Below are positions 16,834-25,041 of a stretch of DNA of 64,000 nucleotides, in pieces; positions within the stretch are counted from its first letter, which is position 1, and each line of letters opens with the position of its first letter. The DNA is from Verrucomicrobiota bacterium (GTDB lineage Bacteria; Verrucomicrobiota; Verrucomicrobiia; Verrucomicrobiales; Verrucomicrobiaceae). The notes below the pieces were generated by a model that was not told where the DNA came from, ran no database searches, and saw only the letters and a program-made list of their open reading frames with translations. A program made the position numbers and the translations under genes. Location: NCBI GenBank assembly GCA_025360015.1, contig JANYCZ010000059.1:62001-126000 (forward strand), read 5' to 3'.

Positions 16834-18489
16834 TTACGGTGTGCCGCTCTCCCGCAGATGGACGCGCAGGATGCGGACGACTTCTCCTACGACTTCGGGG
16901 CGCTCGACGCAACCGTGCCAGCAGGGGACGACTTTTTCGGACTGTGCGCCGTCGAGATGGGCGCTCCAGTAGGGCACGGCGCCGTCGGAGCTGTTGAGCA
17001 GGGTCTTGTACCCGAGGTGACCGATGATGGAGTGATAAGGGACGGGAATGGGCACGGCGTTGAGGCCTTTGTAAAAGGGGTGCTGGTCGGAAAGGGTGCC
17101 GAGGCTGAGAAAGGCGAAGAAGCCCCAGTCGCGGATTTGCGGAGAGAGGGCGTCGATGTTACCGGTGAGGAGCTGCTTTGACATGAGCAGGGTGTCCACC
17201 GGCAGGCGGATGAGGGAGGCGAGGCGACGGACGATGTTGATGCCGGCGAGATTGCTGCCGCGCTGCGGGGTGGTGATGAAGACGAGGCGCTTCACCTCGG
17301 CCTGCGGCTTGAATTTGAGCGCGGTGACCAGCCGCTCGCGCACGGGCTCGGAGACGTTCAACTGCTGCGGCGGCTTGCGGAAGATGGCGTCCCACAGCTT
17401 GTCGGCGGGATCGATGGACTGCATGCGGCTGAGGAGGCCACCCATGCTGTGACCCACGAGAACCATACGGCTCATACCGGGGTCGTTGTGGTCAGGATCG
17501 AAGTAGTCACGGGCCTGCTGTAGGGAGGCGCGCAGGCGAGCGGAGGTCTGAGGCACGCCCATGGCGGTGGGGTAGAGGAAGTACCAGGGCTGATACTTGG
17601 CGCGCAGTTCGGGATCTGAGCTGATGGCGTTGACGGTGTTCAGCCAGATGTGCGGATCGGACATGAGTCCATGCACAAAGACGACGGGAATGCGCTGCGG
17701 GTCATAGCCGTCCATGCAGTAGAGATGGCTGTCTCCCAGCGTGCGCTCGGGATAAAACAGACCCAGCCATGAAAACAGGCCAAGTGATTTTTTGGACAGG
17801 GCCAGGTCTTTGGCGGCGGTGAAGTTTGCCGCGAGCGGGCGCTCATCTTTTTCCACCTTCACGGTCTGCACGTTGAGGGCATTGTGCAAATGCAGGCGGC
17901 ACAGCCGTGGCGTGGCGGGATTGCCATCGTCGTCGGCCACTTCCATGACGGCGGTGAGGGTGATATTGCCACCGTTCGGCGGAAGGTAGGGCTGCTCTTT
18001 GCGGGTGGTGTCCGTGCGGTAGATGTGACCGACGACGGGTACGCCCACGCCGGCTCGTTCGGAGAGAGTGTCCTCGCCATGTGACCTCGTGCGCGTGGCG
18101 AGCAGGAGTTGGTCGATCTCCGTGGGCGGCATTTCGAGCGAGGACTGCGCGTGAGTATCGAAGTCGATCTGGAATGCCTGCTGGCGGGAGGCAAAGAGGC
18201 TGCCGCTACGCCAGTAGCGCGGGCTTTGCTGCGCATTCCATTCACTCAGCAGCTTGGCGAGCGCGCGCTCATACCGCTCCTCGGCGGCAGACCGTGCGGA
18301 GGCCCTGCCCTGCTGCATGCCGTCCCAGCCAGCGGCCACTTCTTCCAGCAGCGCGGCCATGTGGCGCTTATCACGCGTGCTCAGCGTGGTCTCGGCGCGC
18401 GTGATCTCCACGCGTAGCACGGAGTGGCAGGAGGCAAGGACTGCGCAAAAGGCGAGAGCGAACAGACGCAGCGCTGGCAGGGGCCGCAT
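16834..18489 (-). CDS. Lipoprotein alpha/beta hydrolase (lipase-like)
   Basis: 551 residues from the ATG at 18489. A longer open frame exists, but its first 69 codons lie inside the upstream gene and have shadow composition. The N-terminus is a lipoprotein signal with lipobox LAS-Cys21. The C-terminal half is an alpha/beta hydrolase with oxyanion motif FVHGLMSDPHIW and nucleophile elbow GHSMGG (Ser348). The N-terminal 260 residues show no known domain. It probably acts on lipids or esters at the envelope. Start and the stop of the DUF1080 gene overlap by one base (TGATG). Confidence 0.8.
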   Translation of the reverse strand: MRPLPALRLFALAFCAVLASCHSVLRVEITRAETTLSTRDKRHMAALLEEVAAGWDGMQQGRASARSAAEERYERALAKLLSEWNAQQSPRYWRSGSLFASRQQAFQIDFDTHAQSSLEMPPTEIDQLLLATRTRSHGEDTLSERAGVGVPVVGHIYRTDTTRKEQPYLPPNGGNITLTAVMEVADDDGNPATPRLCRLHLHNALNVQTVKVEKDERPLAANFTAAKDLALSKKSLGLFSWLGLFYPERTLGDSHLYCMDGYDPQRIPVVFVHGLMSDPHIWLNTVNAISSDPELRAKYQPWYFLYPTAMGVPQTSARLRASLQQARDYFDPDHNDPGMSRMVLVGHSMGGLLSRMQSIDPADKLWDAIFRKPPQQLNVSEPVRERLVTALKFKPQAEVKRLVFITTPQRGSNLAGINIVRRLASLIRLPVDTLLMSKQLLTGNIDALSPQIRDWGFFAFLSLGTLSDQHPFYKGLNAVPIPVPYHSIIGHLGYKTLLNSSDGAVPYWSAHLDGAQSEKVVPCWHGCVERPEVVGEVVRILRVHLRESGTP

Positions 18490-19154
18490 CACTTCTTCTC
18501 CGTGATCGGCGTGAGCTTCACATTGCGGATGGCCGCCCTGGTGTTGAAGGTCGTCAGCGAGAGTGGCAGGTAGCTTTCGATGGGGCCGGGGCGCACGCTG
18601 ATTTTTTTGCCTTCGATGTCTTCGTCGATGATCTGCTTGTCGCCGAGCCAGACGCTGAGATTTTTCGGGGTGACGCGCAGCTTGATGGCATACCATTCGT
18701 CATCCTTGTAGCGCTGGTAGCTGGAGGTGTTGTTGTCGGAGGCGTCCATGCTGTCGATGCAGGAGATGCCGGTCACGCTGCCGCCCCAGCCGCCGCAGAT
18801 CAGGGTGGCGCAGTGTTTGACATCGCCGACGGGAAAGGTGAGGCCGACGAAAAAATCGACGCCCTGAATCCGCTTGGCTTCCAGCGTGATCTCGTAGTTG
18901 GTCGTTGGCAGTGTGGCTGCTTTCTTGTAAATGGCACCGCTCACATTCTCCCCCTGATTGATCATCATGAGGCCATCCTCCAGTTCCACCACCCCGCTGC
19001 CGCCGACGTCCACGGACTCCCAGTCGTCGAGTGATTTGCCGTTGAAGAGCACGATCTCCTTCGCCGCCTCCGGGCTGGCGGCGGCAGGTTTGTCTTCAGC
19101 GGTGGCAAAGGCGGTGCCGAGCACCAGAAGAGCGGTCAGGATGGGAAATTTCAT
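18489..19154 (-). CDS. DUF1080 (3-keto-disaccharide hydrolase-type) secreted protein
   Basis: 221 residues from the ATG at 19154, where a signal peptide (MKFPILTALLVLGTAFATA) begins. FNGKSLDDWES is the hallmark opening of DUF1080, a concanavalin-like fold greatly expanded in Verrucomicrobia and Planctomycetes and linked to carbohydrate breakdown. The strand pattern (YEITLEAKRIQGVDFFVGLTF; DEWYAIKLRV; SVWLGDKQI) fits. It precedes, and is translationally coupled to, the lipoprotein hydrolase. Confidence 0.85.
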   Translation of the reverse strand: MKFPILTALLVLGTAFATAEDKPAAASPEAAKEIVLFNGKSLDDWESVDVGGSGVVELEDGLMMINQGENVSGAIYKKAATLPTTNYEITLEAKRIQGVDFFVGLTFPVGDVKHCATLICGGWGGSVTGISCIDSMDASDNNTSSYQRYKDDEWYAIKLRVTPKNLSVWLGDKQIIDEDIEGKKISVRPGPIESYLPLSLTTFNTRAAIRNVKLTPITEKK

Positions 19155-19220
19155 GGCTTCGGCGCGCACCCTCAGCGTGGCATGCCCCACGGTCAAGCTT
19201 CACAAAAATCACCTTCAACC

Positions 19221-19733
19221 ATGCTCAACCCCGATCTAAAAACCATCATCATCATGGGCGTCTCCGGCAGCGGCAAGTCGCTCATCGGCAGCCTGCTGGC
19301 CACGAAACTCGAAGGCGTCTTCGAAGACGGCGACGACTTCCATCCGGCCGCGAACAAAGCCAAGATGTCCGCTGGCACACCGCTGAACGATGACGACCGC
19401 TGGCCGTGGTATGCCACGCTGCGCCAGCGCATCGAGGACATGCGCCACCTCACGCCCATCTACGTGCTGGCCTGCTCCGCGCTGAAGTCCATTTATCGCG
19501 ACAAGCTGCTGGCCCACGATCAGCCAGGTACGCTGCGCTTTGTGCTGCTGGACGGCTCGAAGGAACTCATCGCCTCCCGCCTCGCCGCGCGCAAAGGGCA
19601 CTTCATGCCGCCTGCCCTGCTGGACAGCCAGCTCGCCACGCTGGAGCCGACGCCGGACATCCTTCGTGTTTCCATTGATCAGACGCCTGAGCAGATCGTG
19701 AATGACATCATCCAGAAACTGGAACTCGTATGA
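19221..19733 (+). CDS. gntK: Gluconokinase
   Basis: 170 residues from the ATG at 19221. Walker A GVSGSGKS, the substrate loop DGDDFHPAANKAKMSAGTPLNDDDRWPW, and CSALKSIYRDKL are specific to gluconokinases of the GntK family, which phosphorylate gluconate to 6-phosphogluconate with ATP. The stop overlaps the start of the next gene (ATGA), an unexpected pairing with a DNA nuclease. Confidence 0.92.
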   Translation: MLNPDLKTIIIMGVSGSGKSLIGSLLATKLEGVFEDGDDFHPAANKAKMSAGTPLNDDDRWPWYATLRQRIEDMRHLTPIYVLACSALKSIYRDKLLAHDQPGTLRFVLLDGSKELIASRLAARKGHFMPPALLDSQLATLEPTPDILRVSIDQTPEQIVNDIIQKLELV

Positions 19734-22555
19734 GTGACCCGATTCAGCGGCTGTTCTGGGGCTGGGAGACGCCGGTGCTGGAGCAGGCCGTGGCGCTGCT
19801 ATGCCGCGAGTGGGATTCTACGCGTGCGCTGGATCTCAGCAGCACGCTGCTGCTGGTGCCGAACGGCGAATCTGGACGCCGCCTGCGGGAGGCGCTGGCC
19901 CAGGTGACGAACGAGACTGGCACCGCAGCCTTTGTGCCGCATCTCTGGCTGCCGGAGCAGGCGCTGCTGCCGCAGGCGCGCCGCTTTGAAGCGGCCACGC
20001 CGGTGCAGGCGCAGATGGCGTGGCAGCGTGCGCTGGAGCGTGTGCCGCTGGAATCACTCACCGCACTGTTTCCGCACCCGCCGGTCGCTCCCGGCTGGGG
20101 CTGGCAGGCGGAGACAGCGCGCATGCTGACGGAGCTCAAGATGCTGCTGGGCAGTGGGGGCCTCACCTTTGCCGATACCGCCGTGCATCCCGCCGCGCAG
20201 CGGGAGGCCGCACGCTGGCAGGATCTGGCAAAGATCGAGCGTGCGTACTTCGCGGAGCTGGCGCAGGCGAAAGTGGCCGACGCGCAGGTGCTGAAGCGCG
20301 GCTATGCGCATGCGCCCGCGCTGCCCGAAGGGGTGCAGCGCATCATTGTGCTCGCCTCGCCGGATTTGCCACCCTTGCTGGATGACTGGATCGCGGGCTG
20401 TGCGAAGCGTGGCCTGCAGGTCATCGTCGCTATTCAGGCACCGCAGTCTTTGGCGCATACGTTTGATGCGTGCGGACGCCCGCTGCCCGAATGCTGGGGT
20501 GAAGACGCGGGCAGCAGCCTGCCGTTTCAAAACGAGCAGATCCATGTGACGCGCGATCCTGCCACGCAGGCGGCGCTGACGCTGGATCTCATGCGTGAAC
20601 TCGTGCCCACGGGCCGCACGGCGCTGGGTGTGTGTGATGCGGAAGTGGGCAGTCTGCTGCTGGAAAAGCTGACGCTGGAGGAGGCGCGCAGTTTTGAACC
20701 CGGCGGCATCCCGGTGCAACGCGAGGGGCTGTGGCACATGCTCGACTGCTTTCGCCTGCTGATGAGCTCCGGGGCCTGGCGTGCCTTTGCCGCGCTGCTG
20801 CGCATCGAGGAATTTCGCAGGGCCGTTATTCCCGACGACAAGAACACCACGGCGCTGCTACGTGAGGCCGATGAGTTTACCAGCGAGCATCTGCCTGTGA
20901 CTCTGGGGCATGCGCTGGAGCTGCCGCTGGCGAAGTCCCCTGCGCTGCTGCCCGCCATCAAGCACACGCTCACGTTGCTCGATGCACTGCGCCGCCTGAC
21001 TCCGGCCAAAGCGGCGCGCGCGCTGATGCTGAAACTGCTCGGCGAGCACAAGTTCAATCCCGACAAACCCGGCGACCGTGAACGCACGGAGCTGGCCACG
21101 GAGTGGCTGCGCATCAGCGAAGAGCTGGAAGTGGAAGCGCAGCGATTTGGCTTGCAGCCGAAAGCGGAAGACGCCTTCGCGCTGTCGCTCGACTGCCTGG
21201 CGCAAAGCCGCCTGGCGGAGCCACGCGGCGACATCGACCTGGTGCTGCAAGGGTGGCTGGAGCTGCTGTGGGAAAAAGCGCCCAATCTCATCGTCACGGG
21301 ACTCAATGAGGAGCACGTGCCCGGCATCTTCATCAGTCATCCGTTTCTGCCGGACAGCCTGCGCAAGGCCCTGGGCCTGCCCAATCAAAACACCCGCTTT
21401 GCGCGTGACGCCTTCATCCTCGCTGCGCTGGCGCAGCAGCGTCTGGGTGATCGAGGACGACTGCGCCTGCTCTGCGGGCAGTGGAGCGAGGATGGCGATG
21501 CGCTGCGTCCCTCAAGGCTGCTGTTTTTGTGCGATGACGAGGCACTGCCGAAGCGCGTGGCGCATCTTTTTCCAAAGGAGGAAGATCAGCCCGCCATAGC
21601 CGAGCCACCGCGCACGCTGGCCTGGAAGCTACAGCCAGATTGGCTCGCGAAGCCGCTGGAGACGATCTCGCCTTCGCGCTTGCGCGAGTATCTGGGCTGC
21701 CCCTTCCGCTACTACCTGGGCTGCACGAAGAACATGAGCGCCATCGAGACTGGCAAACGCGAGCTGGATGCCGCTGAGTTTGGCAATCTCATCCACCATG
21801 CGTTTCACCGCCTGCATCTGGAGACGAGCATGCACGACTCCACGCACGAGCGGCATATCGCTGAGTGCCTGGAGAATGCCGCGCGTGAGCAGGTACGGGA
21901 CGTTTATGGCCGCCGGCCTGCGCCGCTGATCACACTGCAGCTCGAAAGCATTCTGCAGCGTTTGAAGAAAGCCGCTGAAGTGGAGGCCAGGAACCGGCAG
22001 GAAGGGTGGCGGTGCATTGATGCGGAGTTGCAGATCGGTGGTGAGGGAGACGCCACGCCTTTCAAGATTGCCGAGGCGCGGCTGAGAGGGCGTATCGACC
22101 GGGTGGAGCGGCATGTGGACGGCACGCTGCGCATCGTGGATTTCAAAAGCTCGGACAAACCGCGCCTGCCGCAGGAGTCGCATTTCAAGGTGATCACTTC
22201 CCGCACCCGGCTGACGGAGACGGACGAATGGAAGTGCTTTGACCTGCCCGATGGCAAACGCGGCCTGTGGCTGGACCTGCAACTGCCGCTGTATGCGGCG
22301 GCGCTGCAGCAGCGGGGGCTTAATGTGAGCAAGGTGGCCTACTTCGCCCTGCCGAAGAGCATTCAGGATACGGCCATTCTTGAGTGGGAGAGTTTTGACA
22401 AAGAGCTGACGGAGGCTGCAGTTGTGTGTGCAGCGGAGGCGGTGCAGCGCATTCGCAGCGGGGTCTTTTGGCCGCCGGCGGAGCGCTCTCTTAATGCGAG
22501 CTTTGATGAGATTTTGCTGGGGGATGCGGAGCGGAGTGTGGTGGGGCAGGAGTGA
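19730..22555 (+). CDS. PD-(D/E)XK nuclease family protein, AddB/RecB-like
   Basis: 941 residues. The C-terminal third is a RecB-family nuclease: LREYLGCPFRYYL (about 650), FGNLIHHAFHRLH (about 683-695, giving the metal-site His) and IVDFKSS (about 802-808, Asp and Lys of the active site). The N-terminal part looks like an inactivated helicase of the AddB kind: the position of Walker A reads VPNGESGRRL, with no GKT. The cysteines of the AddB iron-sulfur cluster are not evident. Relatives process double-strand breaks with AddA, but no AddA lies in the window. Confidence 0.8.
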   Translation: MSDPIQRLFWGWETPVLEQAVALLCREWDSTRALDLSSTLLLVPNGESGRRLREALAQVTNETGTAAFVPHLWLPEQALLPQARRFEAATPVQAQMAWQRALERVPLESLTALFPHPPVAPGWGWQAETARMLTELKMLLGSGGLTFADTAVHPAAQREAARWQDLAKIERAYFAELAQAKVADAQVLKRGYAHAPALPEGVQRIIVLASPDLPPLLDDWIAGCAKRGLQVIVAIQAPQSLAHTFDACGRPLPECWGEDAGSSLPFQNEQIHVTRDPATQAALTLDLMRELVPTGRTALGVCDAEVGSLLLEKLTLEEARSFEPGGIPVQREGLWHMLDCFRLLMSSGAWRAFAALLRIEEFRRAVIPDDKNTTALLREADEFTSEHLPVTLGHALELPLAKSPALLPAIKHTLTLLDALRRLTPAKAARALMLKLLGEHKFNPDKPGDRERTELATEWLRISEELEVEAQRFGLQPKAEDAFALSLDCLAQSRLAEPRGDIDLVLQGWLELLWEKAPNLIVTGLNEEHVPGIFISHPFLPDSLRKALGLPNQNTRFARDAFILAALAQQRLGDRGRLRLLCGQWSEDGDALRPSRLLFLCDDEALPKRVAHLFPKEEDQPAIAEPPRTLAWKLQPDWLAKPLETISPSRLREYLGCPFRYYLGCTKNMSAIETGKRELDAAEFGNLIHHAFHRLHLETSMHDSTHERHIAECLENAAREQVRDVYGRRPAPLITLQLESILQRLKKAAEVEARNRQEGWRCIDAELQIGGEGDATPFKIAEARLRGRIDRVERHVDGTLRIVDFKSSDKPRLPQESHFKVITSRTRLTETDEWKCFDLPDGKRGLWLDLQLPLYAAALQQRGLNVSKVAYFALPKSIQDTAILEWESFDKELTEAAVVCAAEAVQRIRSGVFWPPAERSLNASFDEILLGDAERSVVGQE

Positions 22556-22877
22556 GCTTTCTTTTGCGCGCAGCTTACTTAGGAGAGGCAAGCCTGGGCG
22601 CGAGGCCGCTTTTTGTGGGCTGGACGGTGCGGTTTGGCCGAAAGTGTGTGCTACACCCCGCGAAAGCGGTGCTGCCGATGCAGGCTTGCGCCGTGCATCT
22701 CTGCACCGCACTCCACGACGCTGGCGCGCGCGCGTGAGTGCTGGGCCTAACGCTGCCGATGGGCGATGAAAACGAATGACCCGCTGCGCTAACCAAATGC
22801 CATTCCTGCTTGACCTCTTGACCCTGCCTTGACTTCTTGACCTCCCCTCCGCCCTTTTCACTCTCCTCCCCCCTATC
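22556..22877. repeat. Intergenic GC-rich dispersed repeat, then TTGAC-rich leader
   Basis: 322 bases without a gene. From about 22585 to 22740 the DNA carries blocks also found at 47085-47360: GGCAAGCCTGGGCGCGA, GCCGATGCAGGC, CGCCGTGCATCTCTG and CACCGCACTCCACG. Inverted parts can fold. From 22803 to 22850 there are four CTTGAC words shortly before dapB. Confidence 0.75.
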
Positions 22878-23618
22878 ATGTCCGACCTCAAACTTCTCAT
22901 CACTGGCAGCAAAGGCCGCATGGGCCAGGCGATCATCCGTGCCGCAGAGGCTCAAAACGTCACCGTCGCCTCCACCGTTGACGTGGGCGATGCACTGGCT
23001 CCGGCGTTGGCCAAAGCCGACAGCGTGATCGACTTCTCGTCCCACCTGTTCACCGATGAATTGCTGAGCGAGTGTCTAAATCAGAAGAAGAGCCTGGTCA
23101 TCGGCACCACGGGGCATACGAATGAGGAGCTGGGGCGCATCCGCGAGGCGGCGAAGACGCTGCCCATCGTCTTTGCGTCCAATTACAGCATCGGTGTGAA
23201 CACGCTGTTCTGGCTCACGCGGAAAGCGACTGAGCTGCTGGGGCCGGACTTTGATCTGGAGGTGGTGGAGATGCATCACCGCATGAAGAAGGATTCACCG
23301 AGCGGCACGGCGCGCACGCTGGTCGAGATCCTCGCCGACGTGCGCGGTCTTGAGTATGACAAGGACTGCAAGCATGGCCGCTTTGGCGATGTGGGTGCGC
23401 GCACACCGAAGGAGATCGGCGTACACGCCATCCGTGGCGGCGATGTCGTGGGCGATCACACGGTGATTTTTGCCAATGTGGGCGAGCGCGTGGAACTTAC
23501 GCACAAGGCCAGCAGCCGCGACACGTTTGCCACCGGGTCTGTCCGCGCTGCGCGCTGGCTCGAAGGCAAGCCTGCGGGGATGTATGATATGCAGGATGTG
23601 CTGGGACTGAAGGGATGA
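22878..23618 (+). CDS. dapB: 4-hydroxy-tetrahydrodipicolinate reductase
   Basis: 246 residues. The N-terminal Rossmann fold has GSKGRMGQAI for the pyridine nucleotide. The catalytic His-His and Lys lie in EMHHRMKKDSPSGTA. GTTGHT and the late GDHTV motif are typical. It reduces the product of DapA in lysine and peptidoglycan (meso-diaminopimelate) synthesis. Other dap genes are not in the window. Confidence 0.96.
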   Translation: MSDLKLLITGSKGRMGQAIIRAAEAQNVTVASTVDVGDALAPALAKADSVIDFSSHLFTDELLSECLNQKKSLVIGTTGHTNEELGRIREAAKTLPIVFASNYSIGVNTLFWLTRKATELLGPDFDLEVVEMHHRMKKDSPSGTARTLVEILADVRGLEYDKDCKHGRFGDVGARTPKEIGVHAIRGGDVVGDHTVIFANVGERVELTHKASSRDTFATGSVRAARWLEGKPAGMYDMQDVLGLKG

Positions 23619-23631
23619 TGGGGGAAGTTTA

Positions 23632-23729
23632 CGGTGGCTAAACGATTATTGACGATGGTTGACGGTTGTTTCCAATCCATCGCTAACAACCGTCAACGAC
23701 AGTAAACCACGTCAACTACCGTCAACTCT
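23632..23729. repeat. 10-bp-phased GTTGACG repeats with inverted copies
   Basis: ATTGACGATG and GTTGACGGTT follow with a 10-base period, then the opposite orientation (CAACCGTCAACGACAG, GTCAACTACCGTCAAC). The repeat ends just before the folK start codon at 23731, so it forms the folK leader. Confidence 0.75.
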
Positions 23730-23730
23730 T

Positions 23731-24201
23731 ATGCAGTTTGGCATCGCTCTCGGCTCCAATCTCGGTGACCGCGCTGTGAATATTCAGCGGGGTGTTGAAC
23801 TGTTGTTGTCGCGAGTGCCGGGTATTCAACTCACAGGCAGTGCGCGGGTGTATGAGACGCAGCCGGTGGATTGTGCGCCGGGGACGCAGGCTTTTTTGAA
23901 TACGGTCATTGAGATCGCGGCGGATTGTACGCCGCAGGAGTTGCATGGGCATCTCAAGGCCATCGAGCAGGCGCTGGGGAGACCGGAACAGCGGGAGAGG
24001 AACTCGCCACGCACGCTGGATTTGGATCTGCTGTATGCGGATGATGTCGTCAGCGATGATCCGGTGCTGACGCTGCCGCATCCGCGCATGCACCTGCGGC
24101 GTTTTGTGCTGGAGCCGCTGGCGGACATCCGGCCTGACTTGGTGCTGCCGGGGCAGCGGGTGCCGGTGGCGGAATTGCTGGCGGACTTGATGAAGGCATG
24201 A
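23731..24201 (+). CDS. folK: 2-amino-4-hydroxy-6-hydroxymethyldihydropteridine diphosphokinase
   Basis: 156 residues from the ATG at 23731; the codons before it lie in repeats. The family motifs are clear: GSNLGDR at the start, YETQPV, and PRTLDLDLLYADD with the two metal-binding Asp residues. It transfers pyrophosphate from ATP to the pterin in folate synthesis. Repeats flank it on both sides. Confidence 0.95.
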   Translation: MQFGIALGSNLGDRAVNIQRGVELLLSRVPGIQLTGSARVYETQPVDCAPGTQAFLNTVIEIAADCTPQELHGHLKAIEQALGRPEQRERNSPRTLDLDLLYADDVVSDDPVLTLPHPRMHLRRFVLEPLADIRPDLVLPGQRVPVAELLADLMKA

Positions 24202-24202
24202 G

Positions 24203-24245
24203 TTTACGGTTGTTGACGATGGTTGACGGTGGTTGACAGTTGTTT
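24203..24245 (+). repeat. 10-bp tandem repeat GTTGACGRTK
   Basis: Units GTTGACGATG, GTTGACGGTG and GTTGACAGTT, bordered by degenerate GTTTACGGTT and GTTTTCAATC, follow exactly every 10 bases. The block lies between folK and the next gene. It is the cleanest of the three loci. Confidence 0.8.
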
Positions 24246-24282
24246 TCAATCCACCCCTCCATTGTAATCACGTTCACTGCCC

Positions 24283-25041
24283 ATGACTGAAGCCCAACCT
24301 CCCTCTGCTGATCCTGGACGCTGGATTCGTTTCGCGCTCGTCATGCTGCCCGTTGGTACCATCCTGCTGGGCATTGCTTCGTTTGGCATCTGGCAGTGGA
24401 AGAAGGATCAGGCGGCGGATCGCTCGTTTAAATATGCGCTGGCGCTGCGGCGGCAGATCAGCCCGGAAGGCATCGAACGGTATGCGGGGATCGTGCGCAC
24501 GGCCTTGGGCAAAGCTGACCGGGATTTGAGCATTCCCGGCTATCTTGAATCCACCATGGGCGCGGAAAACATGGGCTACTCAGTGCGGCGCGAGCGCTTT
24601 GGCTCCGAGCAGTCGGTCATCGACGCCGAACTGACGGGTGTACAACGCCCGCTGGAAGTGGTGATGGTGCTGGCAATCTACGGCGGACAGGCAAATCAAA
24701 TGGAAAGCACGGCGCAGGCCATCGCGGAATCCTTGTCTGTGGCGCATGAACTCACGGGAGAAAAAGTGGTGCGCTCCTTGCGGTTTGCGTTCATTCCCGA
24801 CACGCCCGAGGCGCTGAGGCAATTGAAGGAAGGACTGCAGCGCGATGGCGAAAGGCTGATGCATCTGCTGGTGCTGGGCGGCCCCGAAGTGGCGAGTATT
24901 GAGAGCATCACCCACGTGCTGGACACCAAGGCCAAGGGCACGCGCGTTTTGTCCATGCCTTCCACTAAAACGACGCAGGAGACTCTGCCGTCGGCCTATC
25001 AACTCAAAGGCATGCTGCTGGAGGCTGCGGAAATCCCGTGA
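24283..25041 (+). CDS. Membrane-anchored protein resembling a degenerate M28 peptidase
   Basis: 252 residues. A single transmembrane helix (about 17-41) is followed by an external domain. Its pattern (GYSVRRERF, VIDAELTG, LEVVMVLAIYGG, AIAESLSVAHEL, RSLRFAFIPDT) follows the strand and helix order of M28 metallopeptidases. The metal ligands that belong in the GAHYDS-like position are missing (AIYGGQ), so I expect no peptidase activity. The resemblance is my reading and needs a profile search. The stop overlaps the GTG start of nnrE-nnrD. Confidence 0.55.
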   Translation: MTEAQPPSADPGRWIRFALVMLPVGTILLGIASFGIWQWKKDQAADRSFKYALALRRQISPEGIERYAGIVRTALGKADRDLSIPGYLESTMGAENMGYSVRRERFGSEQSVIDAELTGVQRPLEVVMVLAIYGGQANQMESTAQAIAESLSVAHELTGEKVVRSLRFAFIPDTPEALRQLKEGLQRDGERLMHLLVLGGPEVASIESITHVLDTKAKGTRVLSMPSTKTTQETLPSAYQLKGMLLEAAEIP

